A stretch of 64,000 nt of DNA, taken from positions 1 through 64,000 of the forward strand of contig JBGCGF010000020.1 in NCBI GenBank assembly GCA_045110575.1, written 5' to 3'. Shown piece after piece: positions 55,312-64,000 of this stretch; the stretch's first letter is position 1; every line of letters starts with the position of its first letter. The DNA is from CALDTK01 sp045110575. Lineage in GTDB: Bacteria > Bacteroidota > Bacteroidia > Chitinophagales > Saprospiraceae. The translations under genes and the position numbers were made by a program. The notes below the pieces were generated by a model. It did no database searches. It saw only the letters and a list, made by a program, of their open reading frames with translations, and was not told where the DNA came from.

Positions 55312-55980
55312 ATGGCTTTACATACCCGCATCCAAGTCGCACACCTCATGTCCTCAACAGGCATGGTTCCACTCTTCTACCACAGTGACGTAGAAGTAGC
55401 AAAATCAATTGCGCTAGCTTGTTACAAGGGAGGAGCTAGGCTTCTTGAATTCACCAACCGAGGTGATTTCGCGCACGAGGTATTTGGAGCGCTCCGTAAG
55501 TTTTGTGCTGTAGAATGTCCTGAGCTTGCCTTAGGTGTAGGTTCCGTTACTGACGCAGCTGCCGCATCGCTTTATATGATGCTTGGAGCTGATTTTGTGG
55601 TCACCCCAGTCTTACGAGAAGATATCGCTGTAGTCTGCAACCGTAGAAAGGTCATGTGGAACCCAGGCTGCGCCAGCCTCGCCGAAATATGTCGTGCAGA
55701 GGAACTAGGTGCGGAAGTCGTTAAACTCTTCCCAGGCAGCGTCTATGGCGCTGGTTTCGTGAAGGGAATCCTCGGTCCTCAGCCATGGACCAGTATTATG
55801 CCTACAGGTGGTGTTTCACCTGACCGAGAAAACCTCACTGCTTGGTTTGATGCAGGTGTCGTTTGTGTAGGTATGGGCTCTAAGCTTATTTCAAAACAAT
55901 TAATTGCTTCTGGAGATTGGGCTGTGCTCGAACAGAAGACGAGAGAGACACTAGCCTTGATTGAGGAGATTAGAGGGTAG
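55312..55980 (+). CDS. KDPG aldolase
   Basis: Cleaves 2-keto-3-deoxy-6-phosphogluconate to pyruvate and glyceraldehyde 3-phosphate. The 222-aa class I aldolase has the conserved Glu in LLEFTNRG (about 43) and the Schiff-base Lys in VVKLFPGS (about 141), followed by GPQPWTSIMPTGGV. The first-motif residues (E-F-T-N-R-G) differ from the E-V-T-L-R-T of E. coli Eda, a variation common in this enzyme's relatives. It is the last gene of the alginate locus. Confidence 0.92.
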   Translation: MALHTRIQVAHLMSSTGMVPLFYHSDVEVAKSIALACYKGGARLLEFTNRGDFAHEVFGALRKFCAVECPELALGVGSVTDAAAASLYMMLGADFVVTPVLREDIAVVCNRRKVMWNPGCASLAEICRAEELGAEVVKLFPGSVYGAGFVKGILGPQPWTSIMPTGGVSPDRENLTAWFDAGVVCVGMGSKLISKQLIASGDWAVLEQKTRETLALIEEIRG

Positions 55981-56028
55981 TGGATTTAATGCTTGACATT
56001 TCAAGACAATAGAGATTGAATATTCAGC

Positions 56029-57015
56029 CTAGTACTGACTCCTATACAATCGACGAATTTGCTCACGTTTAGGACTATCAAACTGCAGAGTCCACAGATC
56101 AAACAGGTCCTTGTAGTATGACTCTACTGGGAATGGATTGGATTCCAAATCCTCACGAAATTCAGAAGACTTTTCCCCGAGAAAATACATAGAGACCTCT
56201 CTATGAAAAATTAACATGCGACTTTGCCCTTCTGGGATTCCAGCTAAGTACTCAGGTGTTAGTAGAAGAATAAAATCCTTCAATTCTACATCCTTCCTCT
56301 GAAATATGAGGTCCGTAAAATGAGATCTTTGCTGCATTAAAGGCAGCAATAGGATTTCCTCAGCACTTGGAACGCTATATGAATCCAACCTAAAACAATC
56401 TCTAAAATGCTGGTTTACAATGGCTGAAGGCAGTTCTAATAAACTCCCCAAAATTGCAGCATGATGATTATAGGGATATAAATCTAGCTTGATTAATTCG
56501 CTGTACATATCATACGCATGTTGATAGTCCCCTGCTTCTACCGTCATTGGAATTAAAGACTTCACATAGAGATCTTCTACCTTGGCTTTCTCTCTATTTC
56601 CGCCTTTACTCGCTTTTTCGATGAACGGATTAAGTATTTCAAAGGCTAATTTATCCTTACCTGCGGCGAGATACCCTAGGCCTAAGTCATCTTTTTTGAT
56701 TCCAAATATTGATTTAGAGGAATCTAATTCGATCATCTTTAAATGCAAAGGGTGAGCCTTAATGAATTCACCTTCTTTCGAATATTTAAGTGCGATGGAC
56801 TGTAATACACTGTACATCAGTTTCTGATATTTAACATCTTTAATGGTCAACTCTGTATCACTACCAAGCCTATCTACCATTTCGGTCTCAATAGCAAGCT
56901 TGATCGAATCAGAAAGAACCACTTGAGCGTTCAGTAGCGTAGCGCTAAGAATAAGTAGAAGCCCGATAGAAATTGGAAATAGAAAACAGTATCGCATAAA
57001 TTTCAATTGTACCAT
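56029..57015 (-). CDS. Secreted helical (TPR-like) protein of unknown function
   Basis: A 328-aa exported protein. The N-terminal signal (MRYCFLFPISIGLLLILSATLLNAQ, best start at the second Met) is followed by helical segments resembling tetratricopeptide pairs (YSKEGEFIKAHPLHLKMIEL, LAAGKDKLAFEILNPF, AYDMYSELIKL). No catalytic motif is visible. It is convergent with the aldolase gene (48 bp apart) and precedes nothing on its own strand, so it looks like a single unit. No link with the alginate locus can be shown. Confidence 0.7.
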   Translation of the reverse strand: MVQLKFMRYCFLFPISIGLLLILSATLLNAQVVLSDSIKLAIETEMVDRLGSDTELTIKDVKYQKLMYSVLQSIALKYSKEGEFIKAHPLHLKMIELDSSKSIFGIKKDDLGLGYLAAGKDKLAFEILNPFIEKASKGGNREKAKVEDLYVKSLIPMTVEAGDYQHAYDMYSELIKLDLYPYNHHAAILGSLLELPSAIVNQHFRDCFRLDSYSVPSAEEILLLPLMQQRSHFTDLIFQRKDVELKDFILLLTPEYLAGIPEGQSRMLIFHREVSMYFLGEKSSEFREDLESNPFPVESYYKDLFDLWTLQFDSPKREQIRRLYRSQY

Positions 57016-57072
57016 CTAATGTAATGTAGAATTCAGTCACTCCGTCCTGAATCACCTGTTCGCCGGTAAGAA

Positions 57073-57118
57073 TAAAACAAAGGCGCGCTCTACCCTGCCA
57101 GCCTGCGCAGAGCGCGCC
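57073..57118 (-). terminator. Second terminator after rpoC
   Basis: Minus strand: perfect GGCGCGCTCT/AGAGCGCGCC stem followed by TTTGTTTT. It lies about 180 bp beyond the rpoC stop, before the 328-aa gene. Confidence 0.75.
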
Positions 57119-57227
57119 AACCACTGGCTTAGTGCATCCTCAAACGCCCACGCGTCTCGGCATTCAAAATTCAAAATTGTCCCTGCGTAGCTGGGTTCTC
57201 CAATTCAAAATTCTTACCTCCGCGCAC

Positions 57228-57265
57228 AAAAAAGCCCCGCTCCAACAAAAGTCGAAGCGGGGCTC
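57228..57265 (-). terminator. Terminator of rpoC
   Basis: Minus strand AGCCCCGCT and AGCGGGGCT pair, followed by TTTTTTTG. It starts 32 bp after the rpoC stop. Confidence 0.85.
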
Positions 57266-57270
57266 TTAAT

Positions 57271-57284
57271 GTTTTGGCGAAAGC
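57271..57284 (+). repeat. Iterated 14-mer GTTTTGGCGAAAGC (exact)
   Basis: Exact, intergenic copy, between the rpoC stop and its terminator. Confidence 0.85.
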
Positions 57285-57296
57285 CTAAGGAAAACC

Positions 57297-60200
57297 TTAG
57301 TCCATCACCTCAGTCTCGTAATTCTCCTCACGCTCTGACTCACGCTTGTCACGTGCTTCAGCTTGATCGGTAGTAAGTACAAAGAGATCCTTGAATGCAC
57401 GCTGGCCTGTACCCGCTGGGATACGCTTACCAACGATAACGTTCTCCTTAAGACCGTTGAGGAAGTCAACCTTCGCTCCAATCGCAGCCGTAGAAAGAAC
57501 CTTCGTCGTCTCCTGGAAAGACGCAGCTGAAATCCAGCTAGTCGTACCAAGTGAAGAACGCGTGATTCCCTGTAGCATTGAACTTGATGTCGCTGGTACC
57601 GCATCACGCGATTCCACCAACTTCTTGTCCTCACGCTTGAGCAATGAGTTCTCCTCACGGAGTTGACGCACGCTTACAAGTTGACCTGCTTTGAGGTTCT
57701 CGGACTCGCCTGCATCAACAACAAATTTCTTGTCGTAGATCCAGTTGTTCTGATCGAAGAAGTCATACTTCTCAACCGCTTCGTTCTCAAGGAATGTAGT
57801 ATCACCAGAATCCTCGATGAGCACGCGGCGCATCATCTGACGTACAATCACCTCAAGGTGCTTGTTGTTGAGTGTAATACCCTGTGAGCGATATACTTCT
57901 TGGACACCGTTAACGAGGTACGACTGTACCGCGAATGGTCCCATGATGTTGAGGATATCCTTCGGTGCGGTTGCACCATCACAAAGAGGCGTTCCTGCAC
58001 GGATGAAGTCACCGTCCTGTACGAGTACGTGACGACTTAGTCCTACGAGGTACTTACGCTTCTGTCCGTCCTTCGCAGTCACGATAACCTCACGGTTACC
58101 ACGCTTGATCTTAGAACCGAAGCTGATAACACCGTCGATCTCCGTTACAACCGCAGGGTTGCTTGGGTTACGTGCCTCAAAGAGCTCAGTAACACGTGGA
58201 AGACCACCAGTAATATCCTGAATACCACCTGCAGAACGAGGCATCTTCGCTACAATCTGACCAGCTTCAACAGCATCACCGTCTTGGACGGTTAGACGTG
58301 AACCTACCGGCATGTTGTAGTTACGCTCGTCCTCACCATCAGCAGTAGAGATACGAACAGTAGGAAGAATTCTCTTCGCGCCTTTCGACTCGATGATGAT
58401 CTTTTCCTCCATTCCTGTCTGATCATCACGCTCTGTACGGTAAGAAATACCCGGCTCGATGTTCTCGAACTGAACTACTCCACCAAACTCAGAGATGATT
58501 ACAGAGTTGTATGGATCCCATTCAACAAGCTCATCTCCTTTCTTCACACTACTACCCTCCTTAGCGAAGAGCGTTGATCCGTAAGGAACGTGGTGCGTGA
58601 TGAAGATCTTTCCAGTCTCTGCGTCTACAATGCGAATCTCGCCTGTACGCGAGAGTACGATGTTGATGTCCTTTCCGTCTGAATCCTTAGAAGAGATCGT
58701 ACGAACGTCATCAAACTCGATAGTACCCTTGTACTTAGCAGCGATGCTAGACTCAGTACGGTTTACACTTGCAATACCACCAACGTGGAACGTACGAAGT
58801 GTCAACTGTGTACCCGGCTCACCAATCGACTGGGCAGCGATGATACCAACGGCATCTCCACGCTCAGCAACACGGCCACTCGCCATGTTCTTTCCGTAGC
58901 ACTTACGACATACGCCACGCTTAGTCTCACAAGTGAGTACTGAACGAATCGTTACGCTTTCAACTCCAATCTCTTCGAGAAGCTTAGCCATGTCAGCAGT
59001 GATGTACTCACCTGCTTCAAGGATTACTTCTTCAGTCTCAGGATGCTCGATATCGTGCAACGTGTAGCGACCGTCAGTACGGCTCTGTAGAGACTCAATC
59101 ACCTTATCGCCTTCGCGAAGTGCTGAAGTCTCAATTCCACGAAGCGTATCACAATCCTCTTCGAGGATTACAACGTCTTGAGCAACGTCAACGAGACGAC
59201 GAGTCAAGTAACCCGCATCGGCTGTCTTCAATGCCGTATCGGCAAGACCCTTACGGGCACCGTGAGTAGAGATAAAGTACTCAAGTACCGATAGACCATC
59301 CACAAAGTTGGAAAGGATCGGGTTCTCGATAACTGCTCCACCTGTATCACCAGACTTACGCGGCTTAGCCATCAAACCACGAAGACCGCAAAGCTGCTTA
59401 ATCTGTGCTTGAGAACCACGTGCTCCAGAGTCAAGCATCATGAATACAGAGTTGAAACCCTGCTTGTGCTCACGAAGCTCTGTCATCAAGTTTGACGTAA
59501 TGCGATTATCCGCATTGTTCCACTTGTCGATTACCTGGTTGTAACGCTCGTTCGCGGTAATCATACCCATCTCGTAAGACTGTACGATCTCCTCTACCGC
59601 TTCGGTAGCACCGTCGAGTGTTGCTTGCTTTTGAGAAGGAGTAATGAGGTCTCCAAGGTTGAACGATAGTCCACCTTTGAATGCCCACTTAAATCCAATC
59701 TCCTTCACCTTATCAAGGAAGATCGCTACGGTACGGAAGTCCGTACGCGTAATAATGCCCTGGATAATGCGCTTAAGGTTGCGCTTCGTTAGTAGCTCGT
59801 TCACGAACGGTACCGATTCTGGTACTGCTTGGTTGAAGAGTACACGACCTACGGTTGTTTCCAGGCGAGCCTGAACGAGATTTCCACTCTCATCCTCTGT
59901 GCGCACGCGACAGGTGATCTTAGAGTGAAGCTCAACTTTTCCTTCGTCAAGTGCCATCATCACCTCCTCCGCAGAGTAGAAGCGACGTCCTTCACCAAGC
60001 ATCTTGTGCTCTGGTGTAGAGCTGCGCTCTTTCGTGATGTAGTAAAGTCCGAGAACCATGTCCTGTGAAGGAAGCATGATTGGTGAACCGTCCTGTGGGT
60101 TGAGCATGTTGTGCGCAGAAAGCATCAATACTTGAGCTTCCAAAATCGCCGCTTGGCTCAATGGTACGTGGACTGCCATCTGGTCACCGTCAAAGTCGGC

Positions 60201-61619
60201 GTTGAAGGCAGTACAAACGAGAGGGTGCAACTGGATTGCTTTTCCTTCGATCAATGTCGGCTGGAACGCCTGAATTGAAAGACGGTGAAGCGTCGGGGCA
60301 CGGTTAAGCATGATCGGGTGCCCTTTGAGAATGTTCTCAAGGATATCCCAAATGATCGGGTCTTTACGCTCAACGAGCTTCTTCGCACTCTTTACCGTTT
60401 TCACGATACCGCGCTCAATGAGCTTACGGATAACGAACGGCTTGAAGAGTTCTGCAGCCATTCCTTTCGGAAGACCACACTCGTGAATCTTAAGGGTAGG
60501 TCCAACGACAATAACCGAACGGCCAGAGTAGTCAACACGCTTACCTAATAGGTTTTGGCGGAAGCGACCTTGCTTTCCTTTCAAGATGTCAGAAAGAGAC
60601 TTAAGTGGACGTCCACCTTCAGCCTTCACTGCATTTGACTTACGAGAGTTGTCAAAGAGACTGTCGACAGCCTCTTGAAGCATACGCTTCTCGTTACGAA
60701 GGATTACTTCCGGTGCCTTGATCTCGAGCAGACGCTTGAGACGGTTGTTACGGATGATCACACGACGGTAGAGGTCGTTAAGGTCAGAAGACGCAAAACG
60801 GCCACCATCAAGAGGTACAAGCGGACGAAGTTCCGGTGGAACAACTGGCAAGTACTGAATGATCGCCCATTCCGGACGGTTCTCAACGCGCGTCTGTCCA
60901 TCACGGAAACTCTCTACAACACGTAGACGCTTAAGTGCTTCGGACTTACGTTGCTGGCTTGTCTCCGTAGCCGCTTGGTTACGAAGATCATAGCTCAACT
61001 GGTCAAGGTCTAGACGCTCAAGCAGATCGAAGATCGCTGAGGCACCCATCTTGGCCATGAATTTTGTTGGATCAGAATCCTCAAGCTGCTGGTTGCCTTC
61101 TGGCAAAGTGTCCAACATATCGAGGTACTCCTCCTCTGTGTAGAGGTCCATTTTCGCGATGCCATCTTCCTCCTTTACACCAGGCTGGATGACTACGTAA
61201 CGCTCGTAGTAAATGATACTCTCAAGTTTCTTGGTGTTGAGACCAAGCATGTAACCGATCTTGTTCGGTAAGCTCTTGAAGAACCAAATGTGAACTACAG
61301 GGACCACCAACTTGATGTGTCCCATGCGCTCGCGACGCACTTTCTTCTCAGTTACTTCTACACCGCAACGGTCGCAGACAATACCCTTGTAACGAATACG
61401 CTTGTACTTACCGCAGTAGCACTCGAAATCCTTAACAGGTCCGAAAATACGCTCGCAGAACAACCCGTCACGCTCCGGCTTATAAGAGCGGTAGTTAATC
61501 GTTTCAGGCTTGAGCACCTCTCCGTAGCTGCGCTCGAGTATTTCGTCCGGACTAGAGAGCGTCAGCGTGATTTGGCTGAAGTTCTGATCGAGTACCGGGG
61601 TCTTTTTTGATAACGCCAT
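57297..61619 (-). CDS. rpoC: RNA polymerase beta' subunit
   Basis: The 1440-aa catalytic subunit of RNA polymerase. Visible landmarks are the N-terminal zinc site (CYCGKYKRIRYKGIVCDRCG, about 67-86), the lid/switch region (GRFRQNLLGKRVDYSGRS), the catalytic NADFDGDQMAVH, the second zinc site (CETKRGVCRKCYG) and the beta-prime C-terminal region (TDQAEARDKRESEREENYE). Length is typical for Bacteroidota. It is downstream of rpoB by 294 bp, a wider gap than usual for the rpoB-rpoC pair. One near-exact iterated motif (60552) overlaps conserved codons RFRQN and is probably chance there. Confidence 0.99.
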   Translation of the reverse strand: MALSKKTPVLDQNFSQITLTLSSPDEILERSYGEVLKPETINYRSYKPERDGLFCERIFGPVKDFECYCGKYKRIRYKGIVCDRCGVEVTEKKVRRERMGHIKLVVPVVHIWFFKSLPNKIGYMLGLNTKKLESIIYYERYVVIQPGVKEEDGIAKMDLYTEEEYLDMLDTLPEGNQQLEDSDPTKFMAKMGASAIFDLLERLDLDQLSYDLRNQAATETSQQRKSEALKRLRVVESFRDGQTRVENRPEWAIIQYLPVVPPELRPLVPLDGGRFASSDLNDLYRRVIIRNNRLKRLLEIKAPEVILRNEKRMLQEAVDSLFDNSRKSNAVKAEGGRPLKSLSDILKGKQGRFRQNLLGKRVDYSGRSVIVVGPTLKIHECGLPKGMAAELFKPFVIRKLIERGIVKTVKSAKKLVERKDPIIWDILENILKGHPIMLNRAPTLHRLSIQAFQPTLIEGKAIQLHPLVCTAFNADFDGDQMAVHVPLSQAAILEAQVLMLSAHNMLNPQDGSPIMLPSQDMVLGLYYITKERSSTPEHKMLGEGRRFYSAEEVMMALDEGKVELHSKITCRVRTEDESGNLVQARLETTVGRVLFNQAVPESVPFVNELLTKRNLKRIIQGIITRTDFRTVAIFLDKVKEIGFKWAFKGGLSFNLGDLITPSQKQATLDGATEAVEEIVQSYEMGMITANERYNQVIDKWNNADNRITSNLMTELREHKQGFNSVFMMLDSGARGSQAQIKQLCGLRGLMAKPRKSGDTGGAVIENPILSNFVDGLSVLEYFISTHGARKGLADTALKTADAGYLTRRLVDVAQDVVILEEDCDTLRGIETSALREGDKVIESLQSRTDGRYTLHDIEHPETEEVILEAGEYITADMAKLLEEIGVESVTIRSVLTCETKRGVCRKCYGKNMASGRVAERGDAVGIIAAQSIGEPGTQLTLRTFHVGGIASVNRTESSIAAKYKGTIEFDDVRTISSKDSDGKDINIVLSRTGEIRIVDAETGKIFITHHVPYGSTLFAKEGSSVKKGDELVEWDPYNSVIISEFGGVVQFENIEPGISYRTERDDQTGMEEKIIIESKGAKRILPTVRISTADGEDERNYNMPVGSRLTVQDGDAVEAGQIVAKMPRSAGGIQDITGGLPRVTELFEARNPSNPAVVTEIDGVISFGSKIKRGNREVIVTAKDGQKRKYLVGLSRHVLVQDGDFIRAGTPLCDGATAPKDILNIMGPFAVQSYLVNGVQEVYRSQGITLNNKHLEVIVRQMMRRVLIEDSGDTTFLENEAVEKYDFFDQNNWIYDKKFVVDAGESENLKAGQLVSVRQLREENSLLKREDKKLVESRDAVPATSSSMLQGITRSSLGTTSWISAASFQETTKVLSTAAIGAKVDFLNGLKENVIVGKRIPAGTGQRAFKDLFVLTTDQAEARDKRESEREENYETEVMD
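60552..60565 (+). repeat. Iterated 14-mer, one-base variant, within rpoC
   Basis: GTTTTGGCGGAAGC, antisense to conserved rpoC codons RFRQN. The protein constraint makes this copy weak evidence. Confidence 0.35.
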
Positions 61620-61913
61620 GTTCTTGTTATTACCACCGAATTGCTTCGATGGGATGATCGCCGCCCCCGAAGGTTTGGCTGAGGGAGTTAACCGACGCGA
61701 GGTCGGTTGGGGTTGGCAGGTTCAGCTTTTCCCGCATTGCTACGGGGCTTTCATCGCTAAACTTGCCTTGCGCCTCAGGTTTTTAGTAAGCTTCCCTTCA
61801 GCAAGTTCAGGGCAAGATTTTAAAACCAAACGCTTTGGCGGTTTGAGAACTTTCGCCAAAACCAGTCACATTTGATAGGTTTTGGCGAAAGCTTCTTAAA
61901 CAGCCTGTTCGAA
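61620..61913. other. rpoB-rpoC intergenic region
   Basis: 294 bp. It contains the inverted pair of iterated 14-mers (61850-61891) close to the rpoB stop and a smaller hairpin AACCGAC(61690-61696)/GTCGGTT(61702-61708) nearer rpoC. No gene is visible. Confidence 0.7.
61850..61891. repeat. Inverted pair of iterated 14-mers forming a hairpin
   Basis: CTTTCGCCAAAACC (61850-61863) and GGTTTTGGCGAAAG (61878-61891) are perfect 14-bp arms around a 14-base loop. The right arm belongs to an exact motif copy (61879-61892); the left to a one-mismatch copy (61849-61862). It lies 22 bp after the rpoB stop and could stall or attenuate transcription before rpoC. Confidence 0.9.
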
Positions 61914-64000
61914 TCAATCGAACTTGACGTCGAGCGCCAATCCGCGCAACTCATGCACGAGAACGTTGAACGACTCTGGAATACCAGGCTCAGGAAGGTT
62001 GTCTCCCTTAACAATGGCTTCGTATGCTTTCGCACGTCCGTTGATGTCGTCCGACTTGATCGTAAGGAGCTCTTGTAGGATACTAGAAGCACCGAATGCC
62101 TCAAGTGCCCAAACCTCCATCTCACCAAATCTCTGTCCACCAAACTGTGCCTTACCACCGAGTGGCTGCTGCGTGATGAGCGAGTACGGTCCAATAGAAC
62201 GAGCGTGCATCTTGTCGTCAACCATGTGGCTGAGCTTCAACATGTAGATCACACCTACCGTCGCACGCTGGTGGAATCGGTCGCCCGTTTCACCGTCGCT
62301 GAGGTATGTCTGACCAAGACTCGGAAGACTTGCCTTCTGGATGTACGTTTCAATCTCGTCTTGGCTTGCACCGTCAAAGATTGGAGTACCGAAGGTCATC
62401 CCGAGCTTCTCACCTGCCCAACCTAGAACCGTCTCAAAGATCTGGCCCAGGTTCATACGAGATGGTACACCTAGTGGGTTAAGTACGATGTCTACTGGAG
62501 TTCCATCCTCTAGGAACGGCATGTCCTCACGACGTACGATACGACTCACGATACCCTTGTTACCGTGACGACCTGCAAGCTTATCACCAACCTTGAGCTT
62601 ACGCTTCTTGGCCATGTAAACCTTAGCAAGCTTAAGAACGCCTGCAGGAAGCTCGTCTCCAATAGAGATGTTGAACTTCTCGCGCTTGTAGCGACCTACT
62701 TCCTCGTTGTACTTAATGTTGAAGTTGTGGAGCAAACGACTGATAAGCTGGTTATCATCATCCTTTGTTGTCCAACCAGAGTAGTCAGCCTTGAGTACAT
62801 CGATGTTACGAAGTACTTCCATGGTGTACTTCGCGCCTTTCGGTACGATCTGCTCACCATAGATGTCCTTAACTCCTTGAGATACGCGACCACGTACGAT
62901 TTGCGCGAGCTTATCGACCATGATGGTACGAATCTCGTTCACCTTAACGGCGTGCTCATCGTCGAGCTTAGAAAGCATTTCTTTCTCTTGCTCCTTCTGA
63001 TCCTTATCCTTCTTCGCACGAGCGAAGAGTTGCTTGTTGATGATGACACCCTTCACACTTGGTGCGGCTTTCATCGATGCGTCCTTGACGTCACCAGCTT
63101 TGTCACCAAAGATCGCTCGAAGGAGCTTCTCTTCCGGTGTCGGATCTGACTCTCCTTTCGGAGTGATCTTACCGATGATGATGTCACCTTCGCTTACCCA
63201 AGCACCAACACGGATGATACCGTGCTCGTCGAGATCCTTAGTTGCTTCCTCAGAAACGTTAGGGATGTCGTTGGTCAATTCTTCTTCACCCAACTTCGTG
63301 TCGCGCACGTCCATCTCGAAGTGCTCGATGTGGATTGAAGTGAAGATATCCTCACGGACTACACGCTCAGAGAGTACGATTGCATCCTCAAAGTTGTAAC
63401 CCTTCCATGGCATAAATGCCACCTTGAGGTTCTGTCCAAGTGCAAGCTCTCCTTTGTCGGTTGCGTAACCGTCACAAAGCAGTGTACCCACATCAACGCG
63501 ATCTCCCTTGCGCACAATTGGCTTAAGGTTGATACATGTTCCTTGGTTGGTACGAAGGAACTTGGTCAGGTGATATGTCTTGCTATCGCCTTCGAAGCTA
63601 ACCAATTGGTCTTGCTCCGTACGCTCATAGCGAATAGTAATCTTACGTGCATCAACATACTCGACGACACCAGGGCCTTCTGCGTTGATAAGCATGCGTG
63701 AATCCTGAGCAACTTTTGCCTCCAGGCCAGTTCCTACGATCGGCGCTGCCGGACGTAGAAGTGGAACCGCCTGACGCTGCATGTTCGAGCCCATCAAGGC
63801 ACGGTTTGCATCATCATTCTCAAGGAAAGGAATCAAACTAGCCGATACACCTACAATTTGGTTAGGTGCAACGTCCATGTACTCGATGTCCTCTGGTTCG
63901 AGAACAGGGAATTCACCGTGCTCACGACAAGCTACACGAGCTGTCTTGAAGTCACCGGTTTCGCCGTCGATTGCTGCGTTTGCCTGGGCAATCTTCTTGA
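61914..64000 (-). CDS. rpoB: RNA polymerase beta subunit (N-terminal part outside window)
   Basis: The 3' portion of rpoB. The frame is open to the right edge (codons KIAQANAAIDGETGDFKTAR precede the first visible Met at 63878), so the gene starts outside. Landmarks are SRMLINAEGPGVVEYV, GYNFEDAIVLSERVVRED, KITPKGESDPTPEEKLLRAIFG, RHGNKGIVSRIVRREDMPFLEDG and the C-terminal QQPLGGKAQFGGQRFGEMEVWALEAFGA. These confirm RpoB. The C-terminus ends ALDVKFD. rpoC follows in the same direction. Confidence 0.98.
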   Translation of the reverse strand, partial: KKIAQANAAIDGETGDFKTARVACREHGEFPVLEPEDIEYMDVAPNQIVGVSASLIPFLENDDANRALMGSNMQRQAVPLLRPAAPIVGTGLEAKVAQDSRMLINAEGPGVVEYVDARKITIRYERTEQDQLVSFEGDSKTYHLTKFLRTNQGTCINLKPIVRKGDRVDVGTLLCDGYATDKGELALGQNLKVAFMPWKGYNFEDAIVLSERVVREDIFTSIHIEHFEMDVRDTKLGEEELTNDIPNVSEEATKDLDEHGIIRVGAWVSEGDIIIGKITPKGESDPTPEEKLLRAIFGDKAGDVKDASMKAAPSVKGVIINKQLFARAKKDKDQKEQEKEMLSKLDDEHAVKVNEIRTIMVDKLAQIVRGRVSQGVKDIYGEQIVPKGAKYTMEVLRNIDVLKADYSGWTTKDDDNQLISRLLHNFNIKYNEEVGRYKREKFNISIGDELPAGVLKLAKVYMAKKRKLKVGDKLAGRHGNKGIVSRIVRREDMPFLEDGTPVDIVLNPLGVPSRMNLGQIFETVLGWAGEKLGMTFGTPIFDGASQDEIETYIQKASLPSLGQTYLSDGETGDRFHQRATVGVIYMLKLSHMVDDKMHARSIGPYSLITQQPLGGKAQFGGQRFGEMEVWALEAFGASSILQELLTIKSDDINGRAKAYEAIVKGDNLPEPGIPESFNVLVHELRGLALDVKFD

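Noticed and set aside
60552..60565. Motif copy in rpoC as evidence for the iterated 14-mer
   Set aside because: It encodes strongly conserved residues RFRQN, so this copy can be explained by protein constraint and was given little weight.
61900..61925. tRNA-like GTTCGAATC near the rpoB end
   Set aside because: It is the end of rpoB plus a short palindrome; no cloverleaf can be drawn around it. No tRNA or rRNA gene was found anywhere in the window.
62565..63149. Long plus-strand open frame antisense to rpoB
   Set aside because: It is a mirror of conserved rpoB codons; rpoB motifs are unambiguous on the minus strand.

Overview
The window looks like a chromosomal segment of a marine member of the Bacteroidota, probably Saprospiria/Lewinella-like. 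This is inferred from a SusC/SusD pair, several secreted proteins ending in type IX secretion (T9SS) sorting domains, a giant TANFOR-type surface protein, a LytTR two-component system and Bacteroidota-style rpoB/rpoC. No taxonomic search was possible.

Layout. (1) 1-15.2 kb is a defence island. The 3' part of a type I restriction-modification hsdS runs in from the left edge (hsdM would lie outside). Two membrane-protein genes follow; the second has an in-frame TGA before a plausible C-terminus. Next comes a small gene between two ~185 bp foldback repeats, then a five-gene leftward operon. That operon holds a HipB-like regulator, an unknown 227-aa protein, an HTH protein with a C-terminal extension, a SecB-like protein and a conserved 179-aa protein, and it resembles a toxin-antitoxin-chaperone (TAC) module. 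It is divergent from hsdR across an array of palindromic operators with exact 61 bp spacing. hsdR, a small membrane protein and mcrB-mcrC complete the island. (2) 15.2-17 kb holds a DUF6880-like gene flanked by two copies of a ~163 bp palindromic repeat (family A). (3) 17-32.3 kb is a six-gene leftward operon: outer-membrane barrel, 2398-aa TANFOR protein, FN3 protein, beta-helix lipoprotein, 7TM-type histidine kinase and LytTR response regulator. (4) 32.4-33.4 kb is a tandem array of four more family A repeats. (5) 33.4-42.7 kb holds an MsrQ-like membrane protein, a gluzincin-like lipoprotein, a T9SS lamin-tail protein, an anti-sigma/barrel fusion with a poly-Thr microsatellite, its ECF sigma factor, two possible tiny ORFs and a T9SS glycoside-hydrolase-like protein. 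(6) 43-56 kb is an alginate/uronate utilisation locus: GntR regulator, SusC, SusD, PL17 oligoalginate lyase, KdgF-like cupin, MFS uronate transporter, DEH reductase, KDG kinase and KDPG aldolase. (7) 56-64 kb holds a secreted helical protein, then rpoC and the 3' part of rpoB on the minus strand.

How the genes work together. The alginate locus reads as one pathway: SusCD imports oligomers, PL17 cuts them to unsaturated monomers, KdgF opens these to DEH, the MFS carrier moves them into the cytoplasm, the reductase makes KDG, and KdgK and KdgA yield pyruvate plus glyceraldehyde 3-phosphate. The restriction genes, McrBC and the TAC-like operon form a compact defence cluster whose HTH protein probably controls hsdR and its own operon.

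The least expected signal is a 14-base motif, GTTTTGGCGAAAGC. It occurs exactly seven times and near-exactly at least five more, on both strands, in genes and between genes, including an inverted pair forming a hairpin between rpoB and rpoC. This layout resembles DNA uptake sequences of Neisseria and Pasteurellaceae, and I know of no such report for this group.
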